From positions 43,001,630 through 43,065,629 of the forward strand of contig NC_068970.1 of assembly GCF_016808095.1 (NCBI RefSeq): a stretch of 64,000 bases of DNA. Direction: 5' to 3'. The notes below the pieces were generated by a model that made no database searches, was not told the origin of the DNA, and saw only the letters and a list, made by a program, of their open reading frames with translations. Below are positions 31,428-44,403 of this stretch, in pieces. The stretch comes from Vigna angularis. Lineage: Eukaryota; Streptophyta; Magnoliopsida; Fabales; Fabaceae. Position 1 is the stretch's first letter. Each line of letters begins with the position of its first letter. Both the position numbers and the translations under genes were made by a program.

Positions 31428-32667
31428 ATTTGATTCAACATGTCAATTGTGTTCATATAGTGTCTAGAGAGTCAAACGTCTAAGACACATAGTTTGTATG
31501 ACGTCATACACTGCAACGTCTAAGACAAATCATCTTTAAGACACCTGCATCCATGCATTAGGTTGTATCTAAATACTAAGCCCGTCTCTAGAAGTTGTAT
31601 AGGATTTCCAAAGCCTCAACCCTTCTCTTTCTAATTTTCCCAATATCTTTTTTTGTGTGTTAATCAAGTCATCACTCCTAACATCAATTCTTTCTCTTCT
31701 ATTTTCCTCGAAATGACAAAACTTCTGACTTTACCACTCTTCTCGTTCTTATCTGCTGCACCCTACACTCCATTTCGAAATTTCTTGATCTTTAAGAGAT
31801 ACAACATCTCTTTTCAAAATCTATTATTAAAGGGACGAGATAAACCAATCGCCCACAACTAACTTTTTCTCTCTATTTAAATCGACTCCACTCTTCTCAT
31901 TCGCAACACAGTCTTTCGAAAACCCTAAACTCTCCTTCTTTCTCACCCTCATGGTCTCCCAAATCTCTAAGCTCTCAAACTCTCAACATTCCAAACCAAT
32001 GAAGCCTTCTTCCAAACCTCTAGACCGTCATCATCATCTCATCCTAATAGCGAACCAAGATGAATATGATAATCCAACATCCCTTCCTACTCTTGTGTTC
32101 AGAAATTACTTGCCTTACACAAGTAGTTCTTCAACCTAACCTACCTTCCTCACAACCGAACCCCACCTTACCTTATATTTCCACTTTTATCGCATTGACC
32201 TTCTCCCTATTCTTCAACTCTTCTTTTGTTTTCCTTTCATGACCCGTTTAAGCTCCCTCATTCTCCTTCACTCTCATCATCATATTATTCCATTGTTATA
32301 ATATCTTATGTGGACTATGAAGGCTTCCTCTCTTTGTCGGGCTATAATGTCCTTTCCCTCCTTCTCTTTCGATGTTTATCAAATAAGGGAGAGAAAGAGA
32401 GTAGATGCATCAGCATCTAGGAGCATGTACTTAGGGGATACACCAGAAGATAGAAAAGAATATCATAGCACAAAATTAGGGGTAGTCTCTAGATTCTTAA
32501 AAGTTTTTCTTATGAGTCCATATTTAAATTCATGTAATATGCTTATGAAATGTTTGTTCCTTTTAATTGTTTTAGTCGTTCTAACAACTACTTATATCCT
32601 TTTGCTCTTATTGTTTAAACATGTTTTATTTAATTGTTGCTATATATTTTCGACTGTAACCACTAAT
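31428..32667 (+). other. 3' internal region of a SIRE-like element, possible decayed env-like frame
   Basis: This lies between the pol end (31427) and a purine tract and LTR start at 33712-33727, where SIRE-type elements carry an env-like ORF. Short open frames (31951-32139, 32308-32673) show no domain I recognise; the second ends in a hydrophobic run. The env-like reading is by position only. Confidence 0.35.
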
Positions 32668-33580
32668 CACTAGTAAAAAAATAGCGTATAACGTCACGTG
32701 TTTAACGTCCAACCACTGAATAGCCAACGTTAAAAATGACCGGTGGCATTTTTGTAAATAAATGCAAATATTAAACGTCGTTTAGAATTGTAATTCGACA
32801 TAAAAGGATATAAAACGTCGAATGCCCCAGCATTAGACGTCAAAAGGTTAGTGAATTCAATAAAAAATTTGAGCAGGAGATTGAAAATTCATTCACTTTA
32901 TCTTAGCGCGCAACACCCTCTTCTCTTCTCAAACTTTTCTCGATTGAAGTTTGACGACCATCACATGTAATCTTTCTTTCATTTGATACAAATGCATTTT
33001 ATGTATGATTTTCGTTTGTTTTGATCGATTATTTTTGTGCTTTTGTTCTTCATAGGCGCATTCTTCTTTCTTTGTCATCGGTGACGACACTTTACTCCGA
33101 CGAATCCACCTTTTGAAAAATAGTTTTCCTTTTCGTTTTGAAGAACTTATGTGTTGAACTTGTTTCTTGTTTTTTTTGTTGAACTTGTTTGTTGTTGTTT
33201 GGTTGAACTTCTTTGGTGTTGTTGTTTGATTGAACTTGTTTGTTGTTGGTTATTATTGTTTGTTGATGATACTACGTTCATAGTTCTTGCTTTATAAAAT
33301 ATCAAAAACTGAAATTTATTGTTTTTCTACTTTTCAGGTCTCGTAGAGCTGTAAAAAAGGATCACAATTAATTAAAAAAACAAAAAAAAATTTATTAACG
33401 TCGTATATTAACATAATTTGACGTTAAGTTAACGTCGTATATTGACAAAATTCAATATTAATTTAACGTCGAATTTTTTAAATTCGATGTCAATTTAACA
33501 TCTCTTGATATGACGTCATTCGCGAATTCGCCGTTAAAAGTCCAAAATATTCAACGTTTTACGCGATTTTTGTATTAATG
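32668..33580 (-). mobile_element. Mini-CACTA element, sibling of 7679-8655, TSD AAT
   Basis: The left end is CACTAGTAAAAAAATAGCG. The right end, in reverse, is CATTAATACAAAAATCGCG (two terminal bases mutated). Perfect AAT duplications lie at 32665-32667 and 33581-33583. Its body is the reverse complement of the 7679-8655 element: shared 'accggtggcatttttgtaaata' and 'ttcattcactttatcttagcgcg' text, with aacgtcgaat motifs near both ends. Confidence 0.88.
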
Positions 33581-33726
33581 AATCTGCATGCACAAGATAA
33601 AAACCATAAAACAACATAAAACATTTATAACAACTAAAGAACCATAAAAATCTAAAACTATGTGCTAAACTAAGAAAGATCATATCGTTTAGATTTGTAT
33701 TTGTTGAACATAAAAAAAAGGGAGAT

Positions 33727-34679
33727 TGTTAAGACAAAATGGTCTACACGTGTAAACTCTCTCATGTTTTAAAGTTTAACCAAATAATATTAAACAAAAC
33801 AAAATTTAAAAATACCATACATAGAACCATAAGCATTAGGTTTGAAATTCCAAACAACAGAAGAGTTTTTAGAAAATACTTAGGATTGTAGAAAACACTA
33901 AGGATTGTAGAAAACACAAAAATACCTAAGTCAAAACACCCAAACACAATGTTAACGACTAGTAAGTCAAAAATGTCTGAGAGAGTTATGCTAAACACGG
34001 AAGCTATATTGTACCCAAAGGTATTCAATTGGACTCTCAAAAAACATAAAAAGTGTCAAGACTATATATTTGACAAAACATTCTTAAAGCTTAAACCAAA
34101 AGCATAAAAACATAACCTGATAAAAGCTCTTAAAAGCAATATCACAAAAAACGTTTACATCAGCCCAGACGATACCATGAGCTAAAACTGTTATTTCATA
34201 CACTGCTCTGACAAGTTGACTTTAACCAACGACTGTTGTACACGAAGAAAGAGAAGACACAAATATCAAAGCTAAAAGCTTTTTTGTCTAACAGATATTT
34301 ATCCAAGAGCCTTTAAATAGAAGAATTCTCAAAAGAAGAAAAAAGAGGATATCATACAACAAAAATATTCATCATACGTAGAAGAGCTCAACAAAAAGAT
34401 AATATTTGAGAAGAAAAGAAGTGATGCAACACTCTCAAGCTTCATTGTAATATTTGCTTACTGTTGTAAGCAATCTTTGATTGCAATTCTAATGAGAATT
34501 AAAACACTTGTTGAACTCAGTTGAGTTAAGAAAATCTAGGCAACGTATCAAAGCATTGTTCCATTCTTTGAAATTTACAAATTTCTTCTTATCTCCAATC
34601 ATGTATTTTAAGATACCACATAGACTTTTTAGATTTTTAAGATTTCTAAAAAAAAACAAGTCCTTTTAGATCCTCAACA
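33727..34679 (+). mobile_element. LTR (family D), probably 3' LTR of the SIRE-like element
   Basis: A purine tract aaaaaaaagggagat is followed by TGTTAAGACAAAATGG, the usual start of a 3' LTR. A candidate end is 'agatcctcaaca' at 34679. A related minus copy (shared 'aagttttgaagtttaac' and 'aaaacacttg' text) lies at about 36890-37760. The right boundary is not certain. Confidence 0.55.
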
Positions 34680-34689
34680 TTTTTTTTGT

Positions 34690-36460
34690 CTCCTTAGGGT
34701 TAGTGAAAAGTAAAAATCATTTAATTATAGGTACCCATACATATTTTCCAGTTCAAACACCACAATTTTTAATGTTACACTTGTTTGAAGTATGACCCAA
34801 TTTCATGAAATTGAAACATGTAACAACTTTTTTTTATTTTAAGCCTTATTCTTAAATGTAGGTTTTTCAATATTTTTATATTTAGTTGTATCTTCAAGTA
34901 ATTTATCAATAATGTTAATGTTAAACAAATGGCTTTTACAATATACACACTCAACAGATACATTTCTAGCTTCCTCTATAATTGCAAGCCTTTATATTCT
35001 AATTTTAATTTACTATATAACATATTTTCAAATTCATGAAATAATTCTTGGAAAGCATTATATAGTTCATCATAATTTTCATTATCACTGCAAACACGTA
35101 CATTGCTTCCATCTAAGTCACCTGAGTTAGATGAACTTGAATCATTTTCTTCCCAAGAAACATAGGCCTTCTTCTTTTTGTAGAACTTACTTCTTTTCTT
35201 TTCTTCACACCTTTTGGCATTTAGGCAATTTGCCTTTACATGATCAGTTTCTCATCAACCGTAGCATTTAAAATTTGAAGATCCTTAATTCTCCTTCTTG
35301 TCACTTCTAAATTGTCCTATACGTTTGGATTTAATGAACTTGTTGAATTGTTTAATCATGAGACTTAATTTTACAATCTCAATTTTGAAAGTTATGTTCT
35401 TTTTCATTCCTTGGTCATCTTCTTCATTTAAGCACCCAAGTTCAAGTTCATGCTCACTCAACTTATCAAAGAGAGTCACCATAGACATCGTTGCAAGATT
35501 TTGAGATTCAATAATTGTCGTGACCTATGGTTGTCATGTCTTATTTAAAGATTTTAAAATTTTGATGTTAAGTTCATCCATATCAAAAGTTTTACCTAAA
35601 CATATGAGATAATTATCAATGTGTGTGAAACACTTTTGTATATCATAGATAGTTTTGCCTTGCGACATTCGAAACATCTCGTACTCTTGGTTTAAGGAAT
35701 TCTTCGTAGCACACTTCACATATTGTAATAGATTAGTTAACATGTTGGTTAATCGTATTCTAAAATAGAAAAAAAAAATCATTGGCTTATCAAATTCTCT
35801 ATCAAGCTATGAAAAAGATTTAGCAAAAGACATAAACAAATCCATTATCGCTATTACATTAGAAGTTTTGTATAAATGTATCGCCATGCTAAGTGTTTTG
35901 ATTTAAGTTCTTTTCTTTCTAAGAGGTGGAAATGAATAACTCGGTTGAAACGTAATAATCATACATCTGTAATGCATTGTACAAATAAATATCCTATAAA
36001 ACTCATCAAGGGTTAAAGTATATGATATAATATTTCTAGCTCTAATATCATATTGTGCCCTTCTATTTTCATCAGTAGTCCATTGAGGAAAACGGCTTTG
36101 ATTCATGCACATCATTCATAATTATTGTAGGAAAAAATGGACCATTAATTATTCCATCCCAAACACTCCTATCAACATATTCTAGAAAATTTTGCATTCT
36201 AACTTTTCAAAAGGGATAATTTTCACTTGCAAAAAATGGAGGTTAGTTAATAGAAGTGCCCTTGGAAAAGGTTTGATTTTGTCCAACCATTTTGAAAGCC
36301 CATTTTCACAAACAGGGAATTTCTTACTAGACACAACCTTAAATGTTTGAATAAAATATATAGACTTCTTATTTGAAAATAGGTCAAGAATATGAATATT
36401 CAAGTCACACTTATCGTTGATAATCGAATATTTAAAAAGATAATAGATTCTCACAAAAAC
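34690..36460 (-). pseudogene. SIRE-like copia gag relic (second copy of the element A type)
   Basis: On the minus strand: RSVWDGIINGPF and [19 protein letters not shown] (36160-35990), [34 protein letters not shown] and FDMDELNIKILKSL (about 35720-35540), LSEHELELGCLNEEDDQ (about 35460), a damaged CCHC knuckle (about 35260) and YVWVPIIK-like text near 34740. The order and wording match gag of element A. Several frameshifts. Confidence 0.8.
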
Positions 36461-36840
36461 TTTTCTAAAAACATTTTTTCGCTATGATAATTGATTACTA
36501 GTAGATATAATTGATTATCATAGAGACTCTTTTGAAAAACTTTATTTCAATGAGATAATTGGTGATCATTAGTGATAATCAATTATCATAGAGTTTTGGA
36601 TAAATAAAATATTTCCTAAGCAATCTTTATGTTGTTATATGACTCTTTAAGCTAAGTCCTACAAATAATTTATTCAGTAATATATGACTTATTACAAAGG
36701 TTCAATCAAATACATAAACAAAATATAACTCTATCAATATCTTTTTGTCGTCACTTTAAGTTCTTTGACTTTCTTTTATCATCATCAAAATTTAATCTTG
36801 AAAAATGATCTTCATCACCTTCTTCTTCTGCCAACATCGT
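36461..36840 (-). repeat. Probable element-A-type LTR fragment, minus
   Basis: Contains three diverged aattgattatca motifs and, in reverse at its right edge, GGCAGAAG and TTTTGATGATGAT text resembling the start of the LTR at 13645. It lies just upstream of the minus gag, where a 5' LTR is expected. Confidence 0.5.
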
Positions 36841-36889
36841 AGAGTTTAAAACACTAATTAAGGTATGATTAAGCAGGTGGATTACTTAG

Positions 36890-37760
36890 TATTAAGAATG
36901 TTTGAGTGATCTACTTACTGAAATACAGGGAAACACTAGAAAAGGGGGGAGGGGGTTGAATAGTGTTTCAAATTCTTTTCACAAAAAATAGTGTTTAATC
37001 ACAATTGTGAGTGTTAGATAAACTGCAATAGTTGTTAGACACTTGTGTTTAAACAAGAGAAGCAATAACACAAGTATTTTTATACTAACTCATTCAACCT
37101 GAGCTACATCTAGTTCTTCCTTAAGACCTATTAATGGGTTCGACTAATCTTTAAAAATATTACAACAAGTACAACACATTCTTAGTATACAAGTATTATC
37201 AACCACTTCTAGTTCTCTTAGTCAACTTGACTAGTCTTAGTTTAACCACTCCTGGTATCAATCCTAAACAACTTGTGTAGAATGTTTAACTCAACTAAGT
37301 TAAACAATACAAGTGTTTTAGTTCACTTACGAGAATTCAAATAAGTATTTTGAGTATAAACGCAACAAGTATTTTGAGTACAAGTACGAATTCAAATAAC
37401 TCTAAGAGAGAGGATAAATTCAATACAATGAAATTTGAGAGCGTTTAGGCATAATTCATAGTACAATCGTTTAGCGTCTGTACTTTTGAAATTAGTATCT
37501 CAATTGGTAAAATGTTCAACGTTTATTACTTCCTCGTCTTAGATGCACTTTTTTCAAATACATTTTAATCTTTATATAATTGTCATGTCATTGTTTATCT
37601 TGATTACGTTTAACAAATATGTTCTAGTATATACTTCTCTTAGATGTTTTGCTCACTAAAGGATATTTTGTTAAGTTTTATATGTTAAACTTCAAAACTT
37701 GAATTGTTACACAATCTAGTCTCTCTACACGATCTTGTCTAAAAAAGATTCTTGTTGACA
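36890..37760 (-). repeat. LTR-like sequence related to family D, minus
   Basis: In reverse it starts TGTCAACAAGAATC at 37760 and shares 'aaaacacttg..ttgagtt' and 'gtttaac' text with 33727-34679. It ends around the G-rich stretch at 36943-36953. No target duplication was found, so boundaries are approximate. Confidence 0.5.
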
Positions 37761-40070
37761 ATAGAGATGAAGTGATAGGTTTTAGAGTTTAGTCACCTTC
37801 TCATGAAGACTCATTTTAGTTCTTAAGATATATGGTGTTAATGATGAAGAAAAAGGCAAGGAAGATTCCCACTGAACATTAAGATAACTAAGGTTATCTA
37901 GATGTGAAGGTTCACATCCAAAGATTGAAGAAGAAGAAGAGAAATTCAATTACACAAAACTAGAAACTTAAATGGAAGGAAAGCATAGTGGTTGGATATA
38001 GTAAGCATAATATGAACTGAAAGAGAAGCAAAAATGGAGTAAAAGATGAAAGACTTGAGAGAGGGAGTTAAGATGATGGCATACCACTTGAGTGGGCACA
38101 AGGCTCACTAAACCCAAAATAAGTGGGTGTTATTGCCACTTGAGTTCTAGACTCAAGATAAGGCTAAGGGAAGAGGACACTCATAACATAGCTTTCACAA
38201 ATGGTCAAATATAAGTGTAGAAGCTTCAAATATTCAACCCTTTTATAAGTTTAAGAGACCTCCTTTAATAGGTGATGGAAAGGGCCTCTTTTCAAAACAC
38301 AAACATAAGGACACTAAAGGAAAAAAAATATGCTTCTAGAAACTAGGTCATCTCAAAGGAGACTCCTTAGGTGTAGTAGGTGTGACCTCCTTGCTCTTCA
38401 AGGCAACATGTGCCCTTAATCTTACAGAAAGAAGGTCAACCATGCCCCATGTTATCCATAAAATGTGACCCACTTGTTTGGGTCCAAGGTCAAACCCATC
38501 CTCCTCTTCATATGAGTGTTATGCTCCTTCAAGGTAGTCCTAGTCATACCTACAAAACAAATACAAAATGATAAGGAATAACATGCCTAAATAGAAAGGA
38601 AACTAAAAACTAAACAAACAAGAACATAAATGGAATTAAAAGACAGAAAAGGAAAGAGAGAAAAGGAAAGGAAACTTAGGAAATTGAAGTCATGCCACTT
38701 AGAATTATCCAAAATAAGTGCAAGGAGGATCGTCACTTGTTTTTCACAAAATAAGACCCAAAATCATACTAAGAGATAAATTCTATCTCAAAGAAGAAAT
38801 GCAATTTAATGCAAATCACTCTTATATTTATTCAATGAAAGGTGTATGTTACAAAGGAGGCCTTAGGTTGCTTATATAGGTGTAGGAGAAAAAGTGGGAT
38901 GAGTAAACTAAGGGATGTGGGACTTAGAGACCTTAAATTTGAAAATTAACATCCAAGACAAGTTTTAGGTCCTACATCTCTTAATTTTACATCATCCTAA
39001 AGGTATATAAGCTACCTAACTAGCCTAAAGATTAAAACTAAAGTTATACAAGAGGTGACTTGCGTTACAAGCAATAAAGTGAATACTTATCTATTATTCT
39101 TCTTCTTTTTAGTCCAAGTTATGTGAAGTCCCACATTGGTTGCACTTTAAAGGAAAGAAGGATATATAAGCTTCTTACAAAAGATAAGGTAACAAAGAAA
39201 GAAACAACTTATATTACTAAAGGCCAAAATACAAGCCATGAAACCTACTCTACTCTTTTTGCACAAAGGTGTAGAGGAGCCAAGAAATGAGATGATTTCC
39301 TTTAGTCATACTTCTTGGCATCCTTTTATTCTCTTCATCATTTGTCCTATCTATGATCACATCACAAAAGAGTAAACAACTCAACTCAAATCAAGTCAAC
39401 AAAATAAAGACAAAATTAATAAACAAATGCTAAATAAAGAAAGAGATAATGGATTAAAGGTCTCCATTCTTATCATAATCCTAGTAATCCTTCTAGGAAG
39501 GTCCTCTATACTATAATGAGGAGTCATGGACTCATCCCTTTTTAAGAGAATGGTGATAATTAGTAATGACATTATTTTCTATGAAGTTTTTTTCTATCTC
39601 AATGGGAATTCGAGGAGTCACTCGTAAACATGGCTGAAAAGTAAATTAGATACTAGGAACATGTGGGGTTCTTTTTGAAGGAGTTGTCTAATACACATGT
39701 GGTGAATACAAACAAGGCACCTAATCATATGGTGACAATGCAAAATTAATCTAATAATCAAACCTTTATTTGAAAGATTAAATAATTTTAATGGCATCCT
39801 TGTACATGTTAGTTGCAATGAACGAGGTAGAGTCATATAAATCATCTACATCATGTGGAAGTTGCTTTTGATAAAGGAAACATTTGAGAATATGATCATG
39901 CATAAAGGCATAAAGTCTTTGCATAAGAATGAAACTTAGATGTTGGTAATACCAATTAAGGATAAGATCATTATGGTTAAAAGCAGATATTCAAGAAGAT
40001 AATTTGAGTGTCTAATAAAAATGTCTTTGTTCAAGCTCTTGTGTTTGTGAGTAATGTAGTACATATAATG
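37761..40070. other. Unclassified repetitive DNA without a supportable gene
   Basis: AT-rich, with short open frames only (for example 39618-39845, minus) and no recognisable protein motif. Phrases such as 'tgtgacctccttgctcttcaag' (38378-38401) and 'aagaggcctcc'-like text suggest old LTR material, but no ends or duplications could be defined. Confidence 0.4.
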
Positions 40071-41495
40071 TGTTGAGATTTTTGATAGGGGGAGCACAAG
40101 TTTAGCTTAACCCACAATCTCAGTGATATTTGAGTTTTTTATGATTGCAACACATAATTAATAACACACGTGTATTTGTGTTACATGTTCTATGTTTATA
40201 TGTAATATGCTTTTCCTAAATGTGTTAAATCTTTTAAAGCATATCTGAGAACATGTTTGTGTTGTTCATTGCATATCACTGTGTGAAATATGTGATTTTA
40301 TGTGTATGCATAACATATGTTTTTGGAAAAGGAAAATCATAAGCATTATGGTTGAACTTTAAATGTGTGGCAAAACAATAGTTTTAAGTCGATTACAATA
40401 TGGGGTGAATCGATTAAAACTCGTGTGTTTGCACAAACTCTTTTGAAGTGAGCTGTGAGTTTTATCAAAGAGAAAAGTTTTCAAAACTGTGCAAAAAGAT
40501 TTCACTTAATCGAATGCATGCACTCTAATTCGAATAAGTTATTGATGTTTTGAAAATCTGTTAAATGCTTGTTACAACTAACATAACGGTCATATTTTTA
40601 AATATATTGACCAAGCATTAAATGATGGTCGATTGCATTAATTGTACATTTCATTATTTGTTTGACTGTTGCTAATTCTGTTATAACTGATTGTTATATT
40701 CGATTACGTTAGTAGCTCAATCCACTAAAATGTGTCTGATATGTGTTATACTATAAATTGACGCAAATTTGAATTCTGTGAAGATTTTTTGTGATTCTAA
40801 CAATTTTCATATCATTTATAGAAAGTTGTGATCTTATAGAAAGAGAGGAAAAGCTCCAAGAAACAAGATTGACCGTGGTGATCAACAACTTGTGATTTCT
40901 TGAAGAGCATGATTGTTGTGTTTCAAAGACTAATCAAATATGCACATTTGGGTGTTACTGCGTGATCAGATTCTGCAATCTCTTGAAGATTGGTTTGAGT
41001 TCCCTATTGTGACTACAGGAAGAAGAACGTGTGTGCTCTTGACTTTAAGGGTGCCTCAAAGGGGTTAGACGGTAGGAGAGAGGATTCTTGATGTTGGTCT
41101 TGTTGTGTATTGCCTATATTTTGATTAGAGGGTTAGAGAAGTGTTTTACATTTTTGACGTGAGGTCTTCTGTAGAAACCTTGTTGTAAAAACCTTGATCA
41201 TTATAGTGCATTTGCTTCCCATGGTTGGAAGGACACTAGATGTAGGCAGGTTGGCCGAACCAGTATAAAAACGCAGTGTTTGAATTTTATGATCCCTACT
41301 CTCTTTTATTCAATCAATTACTTTTTGTACTTATTCGATTATGTTTCCGCTACATTGAAAATCTTTTACCTTTCAATTCAAGAAAAGTATAAAGGCATCC
41401 TTTTTTGGGGAAAAATTTTTAAAAGCTTTTGGTTTTTACATTTCACCAATTCACCCTCCTCTTGGTGTGGGAAATTTAGCCATTCTATTTTAACA
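40071..41495 (+). mobile_element. Solo LTR, family B, complete, TSD TAATG
   Basis: Starts TGTTGAGATTTTTGATAGGG and ends CATTCTATTTTAACA. Perfect TAATG duplications lie at 40066-40070 and 41496-41500. It is 1,425 bp and the best reference copy of the family. AATCGATTA-type motifs recur at 40395, 40412, 40508 and 40703 (diverged). Confidence 0.92.
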
Positions 41496-41892
41496 TAATG
41501 AAACACCTACATTAGGGTCTAATGTTAACATGTGATGGTAGAGTTGGTGACATAGTATATGTTGAAAATATAGTTTGATAATAAATCATATTTTGAAATA
41601 TAATTATTGAACGTCATTGTTAGTTACATGGCTTTACCCATCTCTATATTTTCTTTTCATGAACAGAACATAGTATATAAATAAAAGTATTTTTTTTAAT
41701 TTTATTAAATTTTATATATTTAACCCTTTCAAATTTATATATATTTAAAAAAAAATTGGACACCCCTAATATATTTTTAAATATATGCAACTTCTTGAAC
41801 ATATACAGTAGGTAAGACATCCTCATAAAATATATATCAAATTGCATTTTATTTTTATCATACGGTTAAAGTGATGTATTCTTTCATGCTTC

Positions 41893-43600
41893 CACTATAA
41901 GAAATATTGATATTATTAACGGTCAAAATTTTTCAGTAATACTTAAAATTCGTTGATAAATCAAAATTACAAAGGCCTACCAACAACAAAAAATTCGTTA
42001 GTAAAATTATCATCGGTAAATTTTACCAACGGAACAGAAAAAAATCAAACAAAAAAAATTCATTAGTAATTATTGACAGAAAAATTTATCAATAAAGTTC
42101 GTTGGTAATAACTGTGATCTGGTTCATCTTCTTCCTTTTATATTTCCATTTTGTTTATCTTTCTCCTTTTCCACCTCTTCTACATGGACATCACATACCC
42201 AAGGGGACTAGGCTTTACTTCTTGTCCATTTAGTTTCGTCCTTGATCTCTAGTGGAGAACGCATCTCTCCCGAGCATCACGTGTGGAGAACCCACCAGAG
42301 GGGTATTCGAGCCCTCGTCTCCCTTAATCCCCAAATTCTGACGATGTCCTCTTCAGTTTCATCTTAATTTGCACCTTCATATTTAGTTTCGCGTGAGAGT
42401 TTTTGTTTAGTGTTGGAATCAAGGATTGGGGTTTCATCGTGACCTTAATGTCATCTGCCTCAGCTCGTTGGTATGGCACAACTTAAGCTTGTTCTACAAA
42501 CCCAAAAGAAAAATTGAAGGATTTTTGGAGCAAACTCAATGATGAGTGAGAGCGATGAGGTGGTTTGTCTCAGGTTGTGAATGGTGGTGAGAAGCCAAGG
42601 ACTTTAATATTGATTGGCGGGTATCAACTTGAGAATAATCTCTTGGACTTTGATTTGATTGTTTCAAGATTGGGTTTCAGTTCTTTGCTCTTTGGAGTAT
42701 ATTATGCGAAAATTTAGATAAAAATTTTGTTGTTCTTTTTACCTACGGACAAACTGTCAATAACAAAAATTTTAAATTACTCACAGACTATATCGACAAA
42801 TTTTAAGGTATGTAATACCAACAAATTCATCGACGAAAAAATTAGTTGGTATTGAATTTTGTATTACTGACGATTTTATCAATAAATTTAAATTCATCGA
42901 TAAAATTCTAGAATAATTAAAGTTTTAAAACCCAAAAAAAATTATATTTACCAGCAGAATTACTTTAGTCAGTGAAACGTTTACAAATTGGGGATTCCAA
43001 TAGCAAAAAAATAAGCGAAATTGAGGATTTCATTGACGGCAAAGGGAAAGTGGAAAATCAAGATTCCTTTGACAGTAAAGTGGGTTCCATTGAAGATCGA
43101 AGGTGCGTTGGTGTTGAATATATATGATTGTGTGTCTCTATTTTGGGCTTTCTGATGTGAAAATTTGGGATTAGGATTTTTAAAAATAATTAGTCAATGA
43201 ACGTTTACAAATTGGGATTCCATCAATAAAGAAAAGAAAGTGAAATTGAGGATTTCATTGACGGCGTAGGGAAAGTGCAAGGCGTAGGGAAAATGCAAAA
43301 TCAAGCTTTCTTTGATAGTGAAGTCGGTTCCATTAAAGATTGAAGGTGCATTGGTGTTGAATATATATGATTGTGTGTGTCTATTTTAGGCTTTTGGTGT
43401 GAAAATTTGGAATTAGGATTTACAGATAAAAAATTATAGTCAATGAACTTTACCAATGAGGTATTTCAACAACAAAGATGAGAAGAGAAATTGAAGATTT
43501 CATTAACGACAAAGTGAAAGTGCAAAATCAGGTTTTCTTTAAGAGTAAAGAAGGTTGAAGTGAAGATCGAAAGTTTCATTAAACACTATTGCACAGTATA
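41893..43600. mobile_element. CACTA-like element, right end not found
   Basis: The left end CACTATAAGAAATATTGATA resembles the 5648 element (CACTACAAAAAATATTAATA) and is followed by diverged taccaacgg/ttaccgacg-like motifs on both strands (41925-42115, 42740-42960). The opposite terminus was not identified; the tandem repeats at 42967-43600 may overlie it. 42120-42700 has no recognisable gene. Confidence 0.5.
42967..43600. repeat. ~235 bp tandem repeat, about 2.6 copies
   Basis: Units begin near 42967, 43191 and 43438. Each has 'agtcaatgaacgtttacaa', 'gaaattgaggatttcattgacgg' and, in the first two, 'ggtgttgaatatatatgattgtgtg'. The second unit contains a small internal duplication (ggcgtagggaaagtgcaa). 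No ORF. Confidence 0.85.
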
Positions 43601-44403
43601 TTTACATATTTTTACTCTATGCATTTTGCCATGTCACCATACTCAGTGGGGACCACCCAACAATTAAGCCTTTTATTTAATATTATACATGTTCAAAGGA
43701 ATACAACTTAATAAGTTGAAGTTTGAGATATATTGAAACTGTTACTGGATACGTACTGCTACTTTACGAATGTTACATGCATCGAAATAAACGAACGGCT
43801 ACTTCAAAAGTGTGAAGACTAAAGTGATGGCAATGACGCGATATTTATGCTTTCGGCTCTCGCTTTCTCTTTCTCCACATCTCATTTTCTAAGCTTTGAT
43901 TTTGCTCTTTACGATGGGTGTAATGTAACTTAGCAGCAAGCATAAAATCTGTAGGTTATTTGCTTCTTGCAATATCCAAGTAAAGCAGAAAGTGTGTGGG
44001 ATAGAGAGAGAATTTGAGAATCCAACATTTTCAACCCAACTACACTGCTACTCTTCTTAAAAAGCAGCAAAGCAGAAAAGAAAAGCAATGCCTCTGATTC
44101 GCCAAGAGACAAGGACCCATATAAAAATTAAAAAATAAAATAAAAATAAAAGAAAGCGAAAGATTAAAATTTTAAAAGCAGTAGCAAAATCCCAATGGGA
44201 ATCTTTCTTCCCTTCAACTGTACAAGGTGATCCCACATTGCCACCTCTCTCTCTCTCTCTCTCTCTTTCATCCTGCTCTATTACACCTTTTTATGCTGTC
44301 TTTCTCTTTTCCTATCTTTTTCTCTTTCTCTCGCTCTCACAGACACAAACACACACAACGGACAGACAAACCAACATTTTCTCAGCTTCTGGCATGAGCT
44401 CGT
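43601..44403. promoter_or_regulatory. Upstream region of the 44404 gene, with (CT)n tract
   Basis: No repeat family was recognised. A (CT)n run at 44246-44267 and wider pyrimidine-rich sequence to 44340 are typical of plant core promoters or 5' leaders just upstream of a start codon. The transcription start was not placed. Confidence 0.5.

Noticed and set aside
31951..32673. A functional envelope-like protein after the SIRE pol end
   Set aside because: Position fits, but frames are short and broken and no conserved motif could be recognised.
33727..37760. One full-length element bounded by the two family D LTRs
   Set aside because: The LTRs are in opposite orientation and the gag between them belongs to an element-A type, so they are separate insertions.
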